The notes beneath the pieces were generated by a model. It saw only the letters and a list, made by a program, of their open reading frames with translations, had not been told where the DNA came from and made no database searches. 64,000 nt of DNA from Herbaspirillum sp. LeCh32-8 (GTDB lineage: Bacteria > Pseudomonadota > Gammaproteobacteria > Burkholderiales > Burkholderiaceae_D). A program made the position numbers and the translations under genes. The stretch is from contig NZ_JAGIPZ010000015.1 in NCBI RefSeq assembly GCF_017814915.1, positions 1 to 64,000 on the forward strand. Direction: 5' to 3'. This document shows, one piece after another, positions 10,329 to 18,024 of this stretch; position 1 is the stretch's first letter, and every line of letters starts with the position of its first letter.

Positions 10329-10598
10329 TGATACTCCGGTGAAACGGGACGGGGAGGATTACGTGGTGCGGCGGCAGGTGTGCGCCGTCCCTTGCCGGGT
10401 GGGAGCTGATGTCTGCATGAAGTGGTCTCCTTTCTTGTTTGCCTGAGGTCGGGCCCGGCATGCCGGCGGTGGCGGAAGAAGGATCCGGCTACCGTCGGGC
10501 GGCCTCTTGGCGGGCCTCGTGTCGGGGTGGCTTGGTACTGCGGTGCTGCAATTGCCTTGCGGCGCATTCGTTGTTCCTGCCGGCGTGGTGCTGCCGGC

Positions 10599-11594
10599 TT
10601 ACAGGGCCTTCACGCCGCCGGGGCGGAAGCTGCCGGCGGCCGCCTCGATGCCGTTGACCAGCGGCTCGCCGAACTCGGGGATGCTGATCTCGAAGCTGTC
10701 GCCCGGCTGGGTGCGCACGCTGTAGGCAAACGACAGATTGGCCGCGCCCATGTAGTGCACGTGCACGTCGCCGGGCCGGCGGAACTGGCTGTACTTGAAA
10801 TGGTGGTACTCCAGGTTCTCGATGGCGTGGCACATGTTGTCCTGCCCCGTGAGGAATTCCTGGGCCCAGATCACGCGGCCGTTGCGGCGGATGCGGGTCA
10901 TGCCCACCAGATGCGCAGGCGGCTCGCCCACGCGCAGCTCCGGGCCGAAGGAGCAGTAGCGCAGCTTGGAATGGGCCTGGTACAGGTAATTCTTGCGCTC
11001 CATCACGTGGTCGGAGAACTCGTTGCCGATGGCAAAACCGAGACGGCGCGGGCAACCCTCGTCGTCGATCACGTACAGGCCGACCAACTCCGGCTCCTCG
11101 CCGCCGTCCAGCGCGAACTCGGGGCAGGGGAAGGCGCGACCGGGCGCCACCACGACGTTGCCGTCGCCCTTGTAGAACCACTCCGGCTGCACGCCGGCCT
11201 GGCCGGGTGCGGGACGGCCACGTTCGATACCCCATTCGAGCATCAGCAGCGTGTCGGTCTTGTCCACTTCGTCGCTGTCGATGCGGCGGTGCATCTTGTC
11301 GCGGGTGGAGGCGCTGCCCATGTGGGTCACGCCGGCGCCGGAGACCATGCAATGCGCGGCGTCCTCGTGGTCCAGCGGCGCCAGGATGCGCTGCTCGCGC
11401 AGGATCGCGGCGTAGTCTTCGACCTGGTCGGTGTTCAGCAACTGCGCCTGGCGTTCCAGGCCGTTGCCGCTGCGCATGGCCGTCAATGCCAGCTCGCGCA
11501 TGGTGGCGACCAGCGACAACGTCTGGATCCTCGTCCCATCGACGATCCCGACGCGGCGCGCGCCTTCACGATCCGTGAATTGAATCAGCCTCAC
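10599..11594 (-). CDS. AraD1/GguC-family FAH-fold enzyme
   Basis: A 331-residue protein of the AraD1 (GguC) family. Typical segments are MRLIQFTD at the start, GAGVTHMGSA, PEWFYKGDG, PELVGLYVIDD, GFAIGNEFSDHVMER and GDSFEISIPEFG. The family has the FAH fold and is linked to pentose-acid breakdown, where members are proposed to dehydrate 2-keto-3-deoxypentonates to alpha-ketoglutarate semialdehyde; in agrobacteria a relative (GguC) sits with a sugar transporter and a GbpR regulator. Here it is the first gene of the block, divergent from a GbpR-like LysR gene. The GTG start has GGAG five nt upstream. A small hairpin (GCCGGC-N8-GCCGGC) directly follows the stop. The exact reaction is inferred. 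Confidence 0.8.
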   Translation of the reverse strand: MRLIQFTDREGARRVGIVDGTRIQTLSLVATMRELALTAMRSGNGLERQAQLLNTDQVEDYAAILREQRILAPLDHEDAAHCMVSGAGVTHMGSASTRDKMHRRIDSDEVDKTDTLLMLEWGIERGRPAPGQAGVQPEWFYKGDGNVVVAPGRAFPCPEFALDGGEEPELVGLYVIDDEGCPRRLGFAIGNEFSDHVMERKNYLYQAHSKLRYCSFGPELRVGEPPAHLVGMTRIRRNGRVIWAQEFLTGQDNMCHAIENLEYHHFKYSQFRRPGDVHVHYMGAANLSFAYSVRTQPGDSFEISIPEFGEPLVNGIEAAAGSFRPGGVKAL

Positions 11595-11619
11595 CTTGTC
11601 TCCGATGCTCGTTCTTGTA

Positions 11620-11637
11620 CCGGGAACGGATTCCCGG
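11620..11637. promoter_or_regulatory. Palindrome CCGGGAA-N4-TTCCCGG upstream of the AraD1 gene
   Basis: A perfect 7-bp inverted repeat with a 4-nt spacer, 26 bp upstream of the AraD1 start codon. It could be a repressor operator or a hairpin in the 5' leader; which is not decidable from sequence. Confidence 0.45.
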
Positions 11638-11783
11638 CTGATGAAGTTTCAAGCTGCGCGATCCACATTGTGGCCGGCTGTTGCGCACTACCAGGCGCCC
11701 GGTTCGCAGGCCGCAGGAATTTGCTGCGCTGCCAGATCGTCCGATGCCATCAATATCGCAAAAGTCTCCTGCTTTTTTCGCAC

Positions 11784-11802
11784 ATCGCCTTGCGTGGGCG
11801 AT
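11784..11802. promoter_or_regulatory. Candidate LysR-type operator ATCGCC-N7-GGCGAT
   Basis: A perfect 6-bp inverted repeat with a 7-nt spacer, 58 bp before the LysR ATG and about 190 bp before the divergent AraD1 gene. Its size and symmetry match LysR-family binding sites, and its place in the divergent promoter region suits control of both units. Confidence 0.5.
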
Positions 11803-11859
11803 AGATGCGCTAGCATTGTGGTTTTTCGCATGGACGGACTATAAGAGGCATGCATAACG

Positions 11860-12870
11860 ATGTCTAATGAGCTTAATTCATCGGGTGATAACCAACTCGG
11901 CAGTCAGGCAGAAAGCCAGGCCGGCAGCGCGCTTCCGGTCGTCGGCGGCGAACTGCCGTCGGTCGGCTCCATCGTCAGCCGCCTGCGTTTCCGGCAGGTG
12001 GCGCTGCTCACCGCGCTGGACGAGCAGGGCTCGCTGCACAAGGCCGCCGAAGTCATGCACATGACCCAGCCGGCCGCCACCAAGGCGCTGCACGAAATGG
12101 AGGACGCGCTGGGCGTGACCCTGTTCGACCGCTCGCCGCGCGGCATCGAGGCCACCGAGCTGGGGCGTTGCGTGATCCGTTATGCGCGCCTGATCCAGAG
12201 CGACGTCGCCAACCTGCGCGACGAATTGCAGAACATGATCAGCGGGCGCGGCGGGCGCATTTCCATCGGCACCATCATGGGCGCGGCGCCGTTCGTCACG
12301 CGCGCGCTGACGCGCCTGCGCGAGATCCAGCCCGACGTCTCCATCGAGATCCTGGAAGACACCAGCGCGCGCCAGCTGCTGCAGCTGGACCAGGGCCGCA
12401 TCGACCTGATGATCGGCCGCTCCTCGGTCAGCTCGCAGCCCAACCTGTACAACTACGAAATGCTGCGCGGCGAACCGATGTGCATCGTCAGCGGCATCGA
12501 CCATCCGCTGGCCACGGCGCAGAAGGTGCGCCTGCCGGAGCTGCAGGACGCCTCCTGGATCCTGTATTCCAGCAACATGCCCATGCGCATCTGGATCGAG
12601 CACGAGTTCAAGCTGGAAGGCATGCAGGTGCCGGCCAACGTGATCGAGACCGCATCGCCCTTCGTCACGGTGACCATGCTGGCGCAGTCCAACATGGTGG
12701 CCGTGATGCCGCTGGACATCGCCCACTTCTTCGCCGCCAAGCAGATGCTGGGCATCCTGCCGGTCAGCCTGAAGACGCGCATCGAGCACTACGGCATCGT
12801 CACGCGCAAGAACACCACGCTATCTTCACTGGCCAAGATGTTCATCCAGATCCTGCGGCAGCAGAACTGA
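11860..12870 (+). CDS. LysR-family regulator, GbpR-like
   Basis: A 336-residue LysR regulator. A 35-residue polar tail precedes the winged helix-turn-helix (about residues 40-100: RFRQVALLTALDEQGSLHKAAE, quoted in part, then QPAATKALHEMEDALG). The C-terminal effector domain follows. It resembles GbpR, which controls sugar uptake and use genes in Agrobacterium and Azospirillum. Divergent placement from the sugar-acid operon suggests it senses a sugar or pathway intermediate and controls that operon and itself. AGAGG lies 11 nt before the ATG, a rather long spacing. Confidence 0.88.
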   Translation: MSNELNSSGDNQLGSQAESQAGSALPVVGGELPSVGSIVSRLRFRQVALLTALDEQGSLHKAAEVMHMTQPAATKALHEMEDALGVTLFDRSPRGIEATELGRCVIRYARLIQSDVANLRDELQNMISGRGGRISIGTIMGAAPFVTRALTRLREIQPDVSIEILEDTSARQLLQLDQGRIDLMIGRSSVSSQPNLYNYEMLRGEPMCIVSGIDHPLATAQKVRLPELQDASWILYSSNMPMRIWIEHEFKLEGMQVPANVIETASPFVTVTMLAQSNMVAVMPLDIAHFFAAKQMLGILPVSLKTRIEHYGIVTRKNTTLSSLAKMFIQILRQQN

Positions 12871-13036
12871 GCAGGGCGCAGGGTGTGACGGCCTCTTCAT
12901 GAGGCCTGTTTTTCAAGCGCGCGCAGCGGGGACTGTGGCGTGGCGGCGACTTCGGGTTTTCCCTGATTTCCCGTGGCTGTTTTTTCCTGTTAGCCTTCAT
13001 TCGCGGCCGGGGTGGCCGCTCTTTCGGTTTGCCTTC

Positions 13037-13888
13037 ATGACTTTGCGTTTTCCGCGTTTCACTGCAGTCCGCTTTCAGGCGTTCTCCCGTATTTCGTCCA
13101 TTCCCGCGCGTACTGCGCTGGGTGCGGCATGCATTGCCGGCGCCGTGCTGCTGGCGGGCTGCGCAGGGCAAAAGGCCGCGCCTTCGCCTGAAGCCGCCGC
13201 CAAGCAGGCCAAGCTGGATCAGGCGCTGGCGCTGTTCTCCACCAACCCGCCCAGCGGCTTGCCGGCCGGCTGGGAACCTCTGGCCTTCACGCGCAAGAAG
13301 AAAAGCACCGAGTACCAGCTGATCGAAGACGCCGGCCGCACCGTGCTGCGCGCCTACGCCGACCAGGCCTCGTCCGGCTTGCGTCACGACGTCAACATCG
13401 ACGTCAACAAGAAACCCTGGCTGACCTGGACCTGGAAGACCTCGGCCCTGATCCCGACCGCCGACAATACCCAACGCGAGACCGAGGACTCGCCGGTGCG
13501 CATCGTGCTGGCCTTCGACGGCGACCACGACAAGCTGTCGCTGATGGACACCATCCTGTTCGACACCGCCAAGCTCCTGACCGGCAACGACCTGCCCTAC
13601 GCCACCCTGATGTACATCTGGGAAAACAAGGCGCCGGTGGGCACCGTGATCGCCAACACCCGCACCGGCCGCATCCAGATGATGGTGGCCGAGAGCGGCC
13701 CGGCTAAGGTCGGCCAGTGGGTGACGTATCACCGCAATGTGGCGGAAGACTACGAGAAGATCTTCGGCGAGAAGCCGGGCAAGCTGATCGGCGTGGGCGT
13801 GCTGACCGATACCGACAATACCGCGCAGAAGGTGGAGGCCTGGTACGGCGACATCCGGTTGCTGCGCGAGGCCGACGGAGGCGAATGA
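13037..13888 (+). CDS. DUF3047-family lipoprotein
   Basis: A 283-residue protein with a lipoprotein signal peptide ending in LLAGC (Cys near residue 38). The mature part matches the DUF3047 pattern: LPAGWEPLAFT, a central YQLIEDAGRTVLRAYADQASSG, then the TWTWKTSALIPTADN strand. The function of the family is unknown; it is probably periplasmic and membrane-anchored. The ATG giving MTLRFPRF was chosen because the signal peptide follows it; an earlier in-frame start would add an unlikely Trp- and Phe-rich extension. The gene appears monocistronic, ending at a terminator shared with the convergent gene. Confidence 0.8.
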   Translation: MTLRFPRFTAVRFQAFSRISSIPARTALGAACIAGAVLLAGCAGQKAAPSPEAAAKQAKLDQALALFSTNPPSGLPAGWEPLAFTRKKKSTEYQLIEDAGRTVLRAYADQASSGLRHDVNIDVNKKPWLTWTWKTSALIPTADNTQRETEDSPVRIVLAFDGDHDKLSLMDTILFDTAKLLTGNDLPYATLMYIWENKAPVGTVIANTRTGRIQMMVAESGPAKVGQWVTYHRNVAEDYEKIFGEKPGKLIGVGVLTDTDNTAQKVEAWYGDIRLLREADGGE

Positions 13889-13998
13889 GAGCTGGCGGGC
13901 GATGGGTCGGTGCGATGCATCCTCTCTTCGCCCGGTGCAACAGACACGCCGAACGCGCTGCAGATCCTGAACGCAGCGAACGCATCAAGCACATGAAA

Positions 13999-14037
13999 TT
14001 AAAAAAGCCTGCCGGAACATGTCCGGCAGGCTTTTTT
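13999..14037. terminator. Bidirectional intrinsic terminator
   Basis: The stem GCCTGCCGGA pairs with TCCGGCAGGC and is flanked by A6 and T6 runs. It serves the DUF3047 gene on the plus strand and the convergent unknown gene on the minus strand. Confidence 0.92.
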
Positions 14038-14064
14038 CGTTGGGCAGACCCGAGGAGGGGCGTG

Positions 14065-14784
14065 TCAGACGCCGCGCCACCAGGCGGCGACGTGACCCCA
14101 GAAGCCCTTGGGGCCTTCGGTGAACAGCCAGGGCTTTTGCGCCTTCAGGCGTTCGATCATGTCGTTTTCCGCCTTTTCCGAGACGTTGCCATAGGCGCGG
14201 CCCAGGCGCAGCAGGCTGCGCAGCGCGCCCAGCTTTTCGCGCGCCACGGCGCCGGTGGCGTGCTCGATGGCGATGTGGCATTCGCGCAGCTCCTGCACCA
14301 GCGCGTGCGCCAGCTGCGAAGCCGGTGACTTCAGCTTTTCCTGCACCGCGGCGATGCTGGTGGAGGCCGACTTGATCTGGCCGGCGAGGATGTCGATCTG
14401 CGTCTCATCGCCCTTGGCCTGCTTGATGATGGCGGTGGCCCAGGCGCGCGAGGCGTTGACCAGGTCGTCGGTGCTCCAGTCGTGGCGCACCGCGATATGG
14501 AAGCCGTAGCTCGACGCCTGCTCGATCAGGATCGCCACCACGTCGGGGAAATCCTTGTCCATCGCGCGCTTGGCCCAGGCGTACTGGCCCGAGATCATCA
14601 TGTGCTGCACCGCCTCTTCGGTCAGGAAGTGTGGATTCTCCGAGACCCGGGCCAGCAGGAAGGCGTCGAAGGAGGGCGCGACGAAGCCGGAGTCGACCTT
14701 GGTCGAAAGTCGCACGAAATTCTTGTAGTCGCGATCCAGCGAGGCGAATACGTCATCCTTCAGGTTGAGTTTGATCTGTTTCAT
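14065..14784 (-). CDS. Uncharacterised 239-residue protein
   Basis: I do not recognise this family. The protein is soluble, mostly helical, with no signal peptide or membrane span. It starts MKQIKLNLKDDVFASLD, has a central helical region rich in Ala, Lys and Gln (about residues 115-180), and a Trp-rich end (GHVAAWWRGV). It stands alone between a convergent lipoprotein gene and the DUF695 gene on the same strand. Reading-frame quality, codon use and a terminator just downstream support a real gene. Confidence 0.75.
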   Translation of the reverse strand: MKQIKLNLKDDVFASLDRDYKNFVRLSTKVDSGFVAPSFDAFLLARVSENPHFLTEEAVQHMMISGQYAWAKRAMDKDFPDVVAILIEQASSYGFHIAVRHDWSTDDLVNASRAWATAIIKQAKGDETQIDILAGQIKSASTSIAAVQEKLKSPASQLAHALVQELRECHIAIEHATGAVAREKLGALRSLLRLGRAYGNVSEKAENDMIERLKAQKPWLFTEGPKGFWGHVAAWWRGV

Positions 14785-15006
14785 GGCCTTCCCCGGGCTA
14801 GGCTGATGTTATCGATCCGGCATCCCTGTCCGAACCAGGCTTGTCATTTCTTTACGATGTCTGCGACATGGCGATGCGCCGCAACGCACCGTGAATCACC
14901 GTTATCGGCGGCAATGGGGCAAAACTTTACCATGGGAAATGTTGGGCGCCGCACGCCCCTTGCAGAGCTTAGCCGCAAATGGCGCGCTTGCGGCGCTCTG
15001 CCGTCA

Positions 15007-15531
15007 TCAATAAGCGCGCAGGCCGTAGCGTTGTCGCGTTTCTTCGTCGGGGAACAGGGCGTCGCGATAGACCGACCAGGCGGCGTCGGCGCGGATCTCG
15101 GTCGATGCCTTGCAGCCGCGGCACTGTTTGGCGTAGACGGCGGCGATGACTTCCTGCAGGCCGTTGGGATCGGTGACGTAAATGTAATTGCGCTGCTGCT
15201 GGTCGCGCGCGCTGCTGCCGGCGTAGATGGTGCGGGTCTTGCGGCCGATGGCGGCGGCCAGCGCTTCTGACAGCGCATCCAGCCGCTCTTGGTCGTTCAG
15301 GTCGGGCAGTCCGTCGGCGCGGCCTGACTGGTAGGTCACACCGGTGATCACCACGTAAGGCAGGCCGGACAAAGGAAACACCCGGCGCAGGCCCATGTCG
15401 ACCCGCACCGCGTAGGGTTTGCCCTCGCGCACGCTCTGGTAGTTCCACCAGTCCGGCGTTTCCTGCGCCCGGCCCGGCAGTGCGGCCAGCGACAGCAGCG
15501 CTGCAAGCAGAAGGGAATGGATGCGTTTCAT
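15007..15531 (-). CDS. Exported DUF695 domain protein
   Basis: A 174-residue protein with a signal peptide (…SLAALPGRAQ, cleavage near residue 22). The mature part matches DUF695: WWNYQSVREGKPYAVRVDMGL, quoted in part, a middle helix LDALSEALAAAIGRKT, YIYVTDPNGLQEVI, and DAAWSVYRDALFPDEE at the end. Two Cys in CRGC could form a disulfide. The function of the family is unknown. The gene follows the DUF1304 gene by 23 nt on the same strand, so the two are probably co-transcribed. The ATG was chosen because it begins a clear signal peptide. Confidence 0.8.
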   Translation of the reverse strand: MKRIHSLLLAALLSLAALPGRAQETPDWWNYQSVREGKPYAVRVDMGLRRVFPLSGLPYVVITGVTYQSGRADGLPDLNDQERLDALSEALAAAIGRKTRTIYAGSSARDQQQRNYIYVTDPNGLQEVIAAVYAKQCRGCKASTEIRADAAWSVYRDALFPDEETRQRYGLRAY

Positions 15532-15554
15532 GGCCAGCTGCGCACAAGCGCTGC

Positions 15555-15908
15555 TCAACCCGCAGCGAGCAGCACCAACAGCGTGATCAGCGCCGGCAGC
15601 GCCTGCACGTAGAGGATGGAACGCTTGGCGGTCAGGCCGCCGTAGATGCCGGCCACCAGCACGCACAGCACGAAGAAGAACTGTACCGGACGCTCGCCGG
15701 TGGCCACGCTCCAGAACAGGCCGGCGGCCAGAAAGCCGTTGTACAGGCCCTGGTTGGCGGCCAGCACGCGCGAGGCCTCGGCTGCTTCTTTCGACTGGCG
15801 GAAGGTCTTCAGGCCGATCGGCTTGGTCCACAGGAACATCTCCAGCACCAGGATCCATACGTGTTCCACGGCGATCAGGATGAGCAGGGCGGTGGCGAGC
15901 ATTTGCAA
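15555..15908 (-). CDS. DUF1304 small integral membrane protein
   Basis: A 117-residue protein with four hydrophobic spans (ALLILIAVEHVWILVLEM, GFLAAGLFWSVA, FFFVLCVLVAGIYGG, ALPALITLLVLL), with LAANQGLYNGFLA typical of DUF1304. Function unknown. AGGAG lies 6 nt before a TTG codon and 12 nt before an ATG two codons later, so translation may begin at the TTG; the ATG would shorten it by two residues. A perfect inverted repeat lies 43-72 bp upstream of the start and may regulate it. It is first of a probable two-gene operon with the DUF695 gene. Confidence 0.8.
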   Translation of the reverse strand: MQMLATALLILIAVEHVWILVLEMFLWTKPIGLKTFRQSKEAAEASRVLAANQGLYNGFLAAGLFWSVATGERPVQFFFVLCVLVAGIYGGLTAKRSILYVQALPALITLLVLLAAG

Positions 15909-15950
15909 GGGTTTCTCCTTTTATCGTTATCGGATGCGTGCGATGTGGCG

Positions 15951-15980
15951 CGCGCTTTCGCGATCATGCCCGAAAGCGCG
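15951..15980. repeat. Perfect 10-bp inverted repeat upstream of the DUF1304 gene
   Basis: CGCGCTTTCG and its exact complement CGAAAGCGCG flank a 10-nt spacer. No T-tract follows on either strand, so a terminator is unlikely. The location upstream of the DUF1304 gene suits a dimeric repressor operator. Confidence 0.55.
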
Positions 15981-16193
15981 GCCTGCGCCAACGTGGCGGC
16001 AGTGTCGCATAGCCGCCACCGCCGCGCTTGGCAAGCCGCCGGCCTTGCGGCTAGAATGCGGCCTCGGGCGCGGCAGGGCGCCCCATCCCGCGAAAGCCGA
16101 TGCACCTGCCGTCTGCAGTACCTTCCATTCGGAACACAGACGTTGAACCTTGATAGTCGTGGCGGGAAACGACGCATGAAAGGAACAAACGTA

Positions 16194-16661
16194 ATGTGGT
16201 CTACCCATTTCCCCCAAGCCATCCATCGCATCGAACCCGGGTTCGGCAACGCCGTCGCCAACAGCGACTTCCTGCGCCGCTACGCCAAGCGCATGCTGCG
16301 CGCCGCGCGCGCCGACGGCCGCAGCGAAGCCTTGCCGGTCCTGCGCCGCATCGTCGCCGCGCAGGTCACGCCGGAGATCTCGCTGGCGGAGCTGCATCCC
16401 TTGCGCGCCAGCCTGCAGTTGAAGCACGTGCTGCACACGCTGGCCCGCGAGCTGGGCTTTCCCAGCTGGGAAAGCTGTGCGCGCCAGGTCGACGCAAAGC
16501 CGTCCTCGCTGCTTGATCGCTACCGTTTCGAGCTGGGCATGTTCCGTGATTTCGAGACCAACTGGTTCCCCGACATGAACGCGGCGCAGGGCTGGCAGCG
16601 CGAGCACGGCGGCTACCTGATCGCGTATGGCAATCAGGCGGTGGCGATCCTGACGCACTGA
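16194..16661 (+). CDS. Uncharacterised 155-residue protein
   Basis: I do not recognise a named family. The soluble protein begins MWSTHFPQAIHRIEPGFGNA. Residues 28-105 hold a helical region with LKHVLHTLARELGFPSWESC, a segment like the helical domain often fused to glyoxalase-type or ankyrin-type proteins. AAAGGA lies 9 nt before this ATG; an in-frame ATG six codons earlier lacks a site. A strong terminator follows the stop. Single-gene unit. Confidence 0.7.
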   Translation: MWSTHFPQAIHRIEPGFGNAVANSDFLRRYAKRMLRAARADGRSEALPVLRRIVAAQVTPEISLAELHPLRASLQLKHVLHTLARELGFPSWESCARQVDAKPSSLLDRYRFELGMFRDFETNWFPDMNAAQGWQREHGGYLIAYGNQAVAILTH

Positions 16662-16678
16662 GCACGCAGCCGGCAATA

Positions 16679-16712
16679 AAAAACGGCGCCGGTGTGACCC
16701 GGCGCCGTTTTC
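16679..16712. terminator. Bidirectional intrinsic terminator
   Basis: A 12-bp perfect stem (AAACGGCGCCGG and its complement) with a 6-nt loop lies between two convergent genes, with A-rich and T-rich flanks. Confidence 0.92.
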
Positions 16713-16732
16713 ATTTCATCAATGAGGCGGCC

Positions 16733-17926
16733 TTACTTCGCCTGCAGGAATTTCTCCGCCAGCCGCACCCAGTAGGTGGCGCCGATGGGCAGCAGGTCGT
16801 CGTTGAAGTCGTAGCTGGGGTTGTGCAGGTTGCACGGGCCCAGGCCATGGCCATGGTCGCGATGGCCGCCGTCGCCGTTGCCGAGGAACACGTAGCAGCC
16901 CGGCTTGTGCTGCAGCATGAAGGCGAAGTCCTCCGCGCCCATGGTCGGCTCGGTGCGGGCGTCGACGTAGGCTGCGCCGAACTGCTCGGTCAGCACCTCG
17001 ACGGCGAACGCGGTTTCCTTCTCGTGGTTGATCAGCGGCGGATAGTTGCGCTTGAACGCGAAGTCGACCGTGGCGTCGTAGGCGGCCGCGGTGTGCTCGG
17101 CGATCTCCTGCATGCGGCGCTCGATCATGTCCAGCACGCCGGTGCTGAAGGTGCGCACGGTGCCGATCATCACCGCTTCGTCGGGGATCACGTTGGTGGC
17201 GCTGCCGGTGTGGATCTGCGTGATCGACACCACGGCCGGGTCGTTGGGGTTGGCGTTGCGCGAGACGATGGTCTGCCAGCCCTGGGCGATTTGCACCGCC
17301 GTCATCACCGGGTCGATCGCCTTGTGCGGCTGCGCCGCGTGCGAGCCGCGGCCCTTGATGGTCACGTGGAATTCATTGCTGGAGGCCATCTGCGGGCCCG
17401 GCGTCACGCCGAAGTGGCCGGCCTTGATGCCGGGCCAGTTGTGCATGCCGAACACCGCATCCATCGGGTATTTTTCGAACAGGCCGTCCTGGATCATGCG
17501 CTCGGCGCCGCGGCCGCCTTCCTCGGCCGGCTGGAAGATGACGTAGACGGTGCCGTCGAAGTTGCGGTGCTGCGCCAGATAATGCGCCGCGCCCAGCAGC
17601 ATGGCGGTGTGGCCGTCGTGACCGCAGGCGTGCATCTTGCCCTCGTGCTTCGAGGCATGGGCGAAGGTGTTGAGCTCAGGCATGGGCAGCGCGTCCATGT
17701 CGGCGCGCAGGCCGATGGCGCGCGCGCTGTCGCCATTCTTGATGATGCCGACGACGCCCGTCACGCCCAGGCCGCGCACCACCGGGATGCCCCATTCGGT
17801 CAGCTTTTGCGCCACCACGTCGGCGGTGCGCTCTTCCTCGTAGCTCAGTTCGGGATGGGCGTGGATGTCGCGGCGGATCTTTTGCAGCTCGGCGTGGAAT
17901 TGGACGATGGGGTCGATGAGTTTCAT
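16733..17926 (-). CDS. M20-family amidohydrolase (hippurate hydrolase type)
   Basis: A 397-residue cytoplasmic M20D metallohydrolase that cleaves N-acyl amino acids or similar amides. Seen: RRDIHAHPELSYEE near the N-terminus, LRADMDALPM, the metal site HACGHDGHTAML (about residues 99-110), FQPAEEGGRG with catalytic Glu residues, the dimerisation-domain motif GSHAAQPH, and the late metal ligand region TMGAEDFAFML. Length and order are normal. It has no signal peptide. The next gene upstream is another M20 hydrolase of a different, exported subgroup. The exact substrate is not readable. Confidence 0.92.
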   Translation of the reverse strand: MKLIDPIVQFHAELQKIRRDIHAHPELSYEEERTADVVAQKLTEWGIPVVRGLGVTGVVGIIKNGDSARAIGLRADMDALPMPELNTFAHASKHEGKMHACGHDGHTAMLLGAAHYLAQHRNFDGTVYVIFQPAEEGGRGAERMIQDGLFEKYPMDAVFGMHNWPGIKAGHFGVTPGPQMASSNEFHVTIKGRGSHAAQPHKAIDPVMTAVQIAQGWQTIVSRNANPNDPAVVSITQIHTGSATNVIPDEAVMIGTVRTFSTGVLDMIERRMQEIAEHTAAAYDATVDFAFKRNYPPLINHEKETAFAVEVLTEQFGAAYVDARTEPTMGAEDFAFMLQHKPGCYVFLGNGDGGHRDHGHGLGPCNLHNPSYDFNDDLLPIGATYWVRLAEKFLQAK

Positions 17927-17970
17927 GATGAAGGTGATGCCGTATCAGGCACTGCCGAAGGACGAAAGCT

Positions 17971-18004
17971 TAATCTTAACCCGGCGCGCACAGGCGCGCC
18001 GGGT
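17971..18004 (-). terminator. Probable terminator of the exported M20 peptidase gene
   Basis: An 11-bp perfect stem (ACCCGGCGCGC and its complement, 4-nt loop) begins 21 nt past the stop of the upstream gene on the minus strand, with a weak TTAAGATT tail. Confidence 0.6.
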
Positions 18005-18024
18005 GTGCGGCGCAGGATGGAAGA

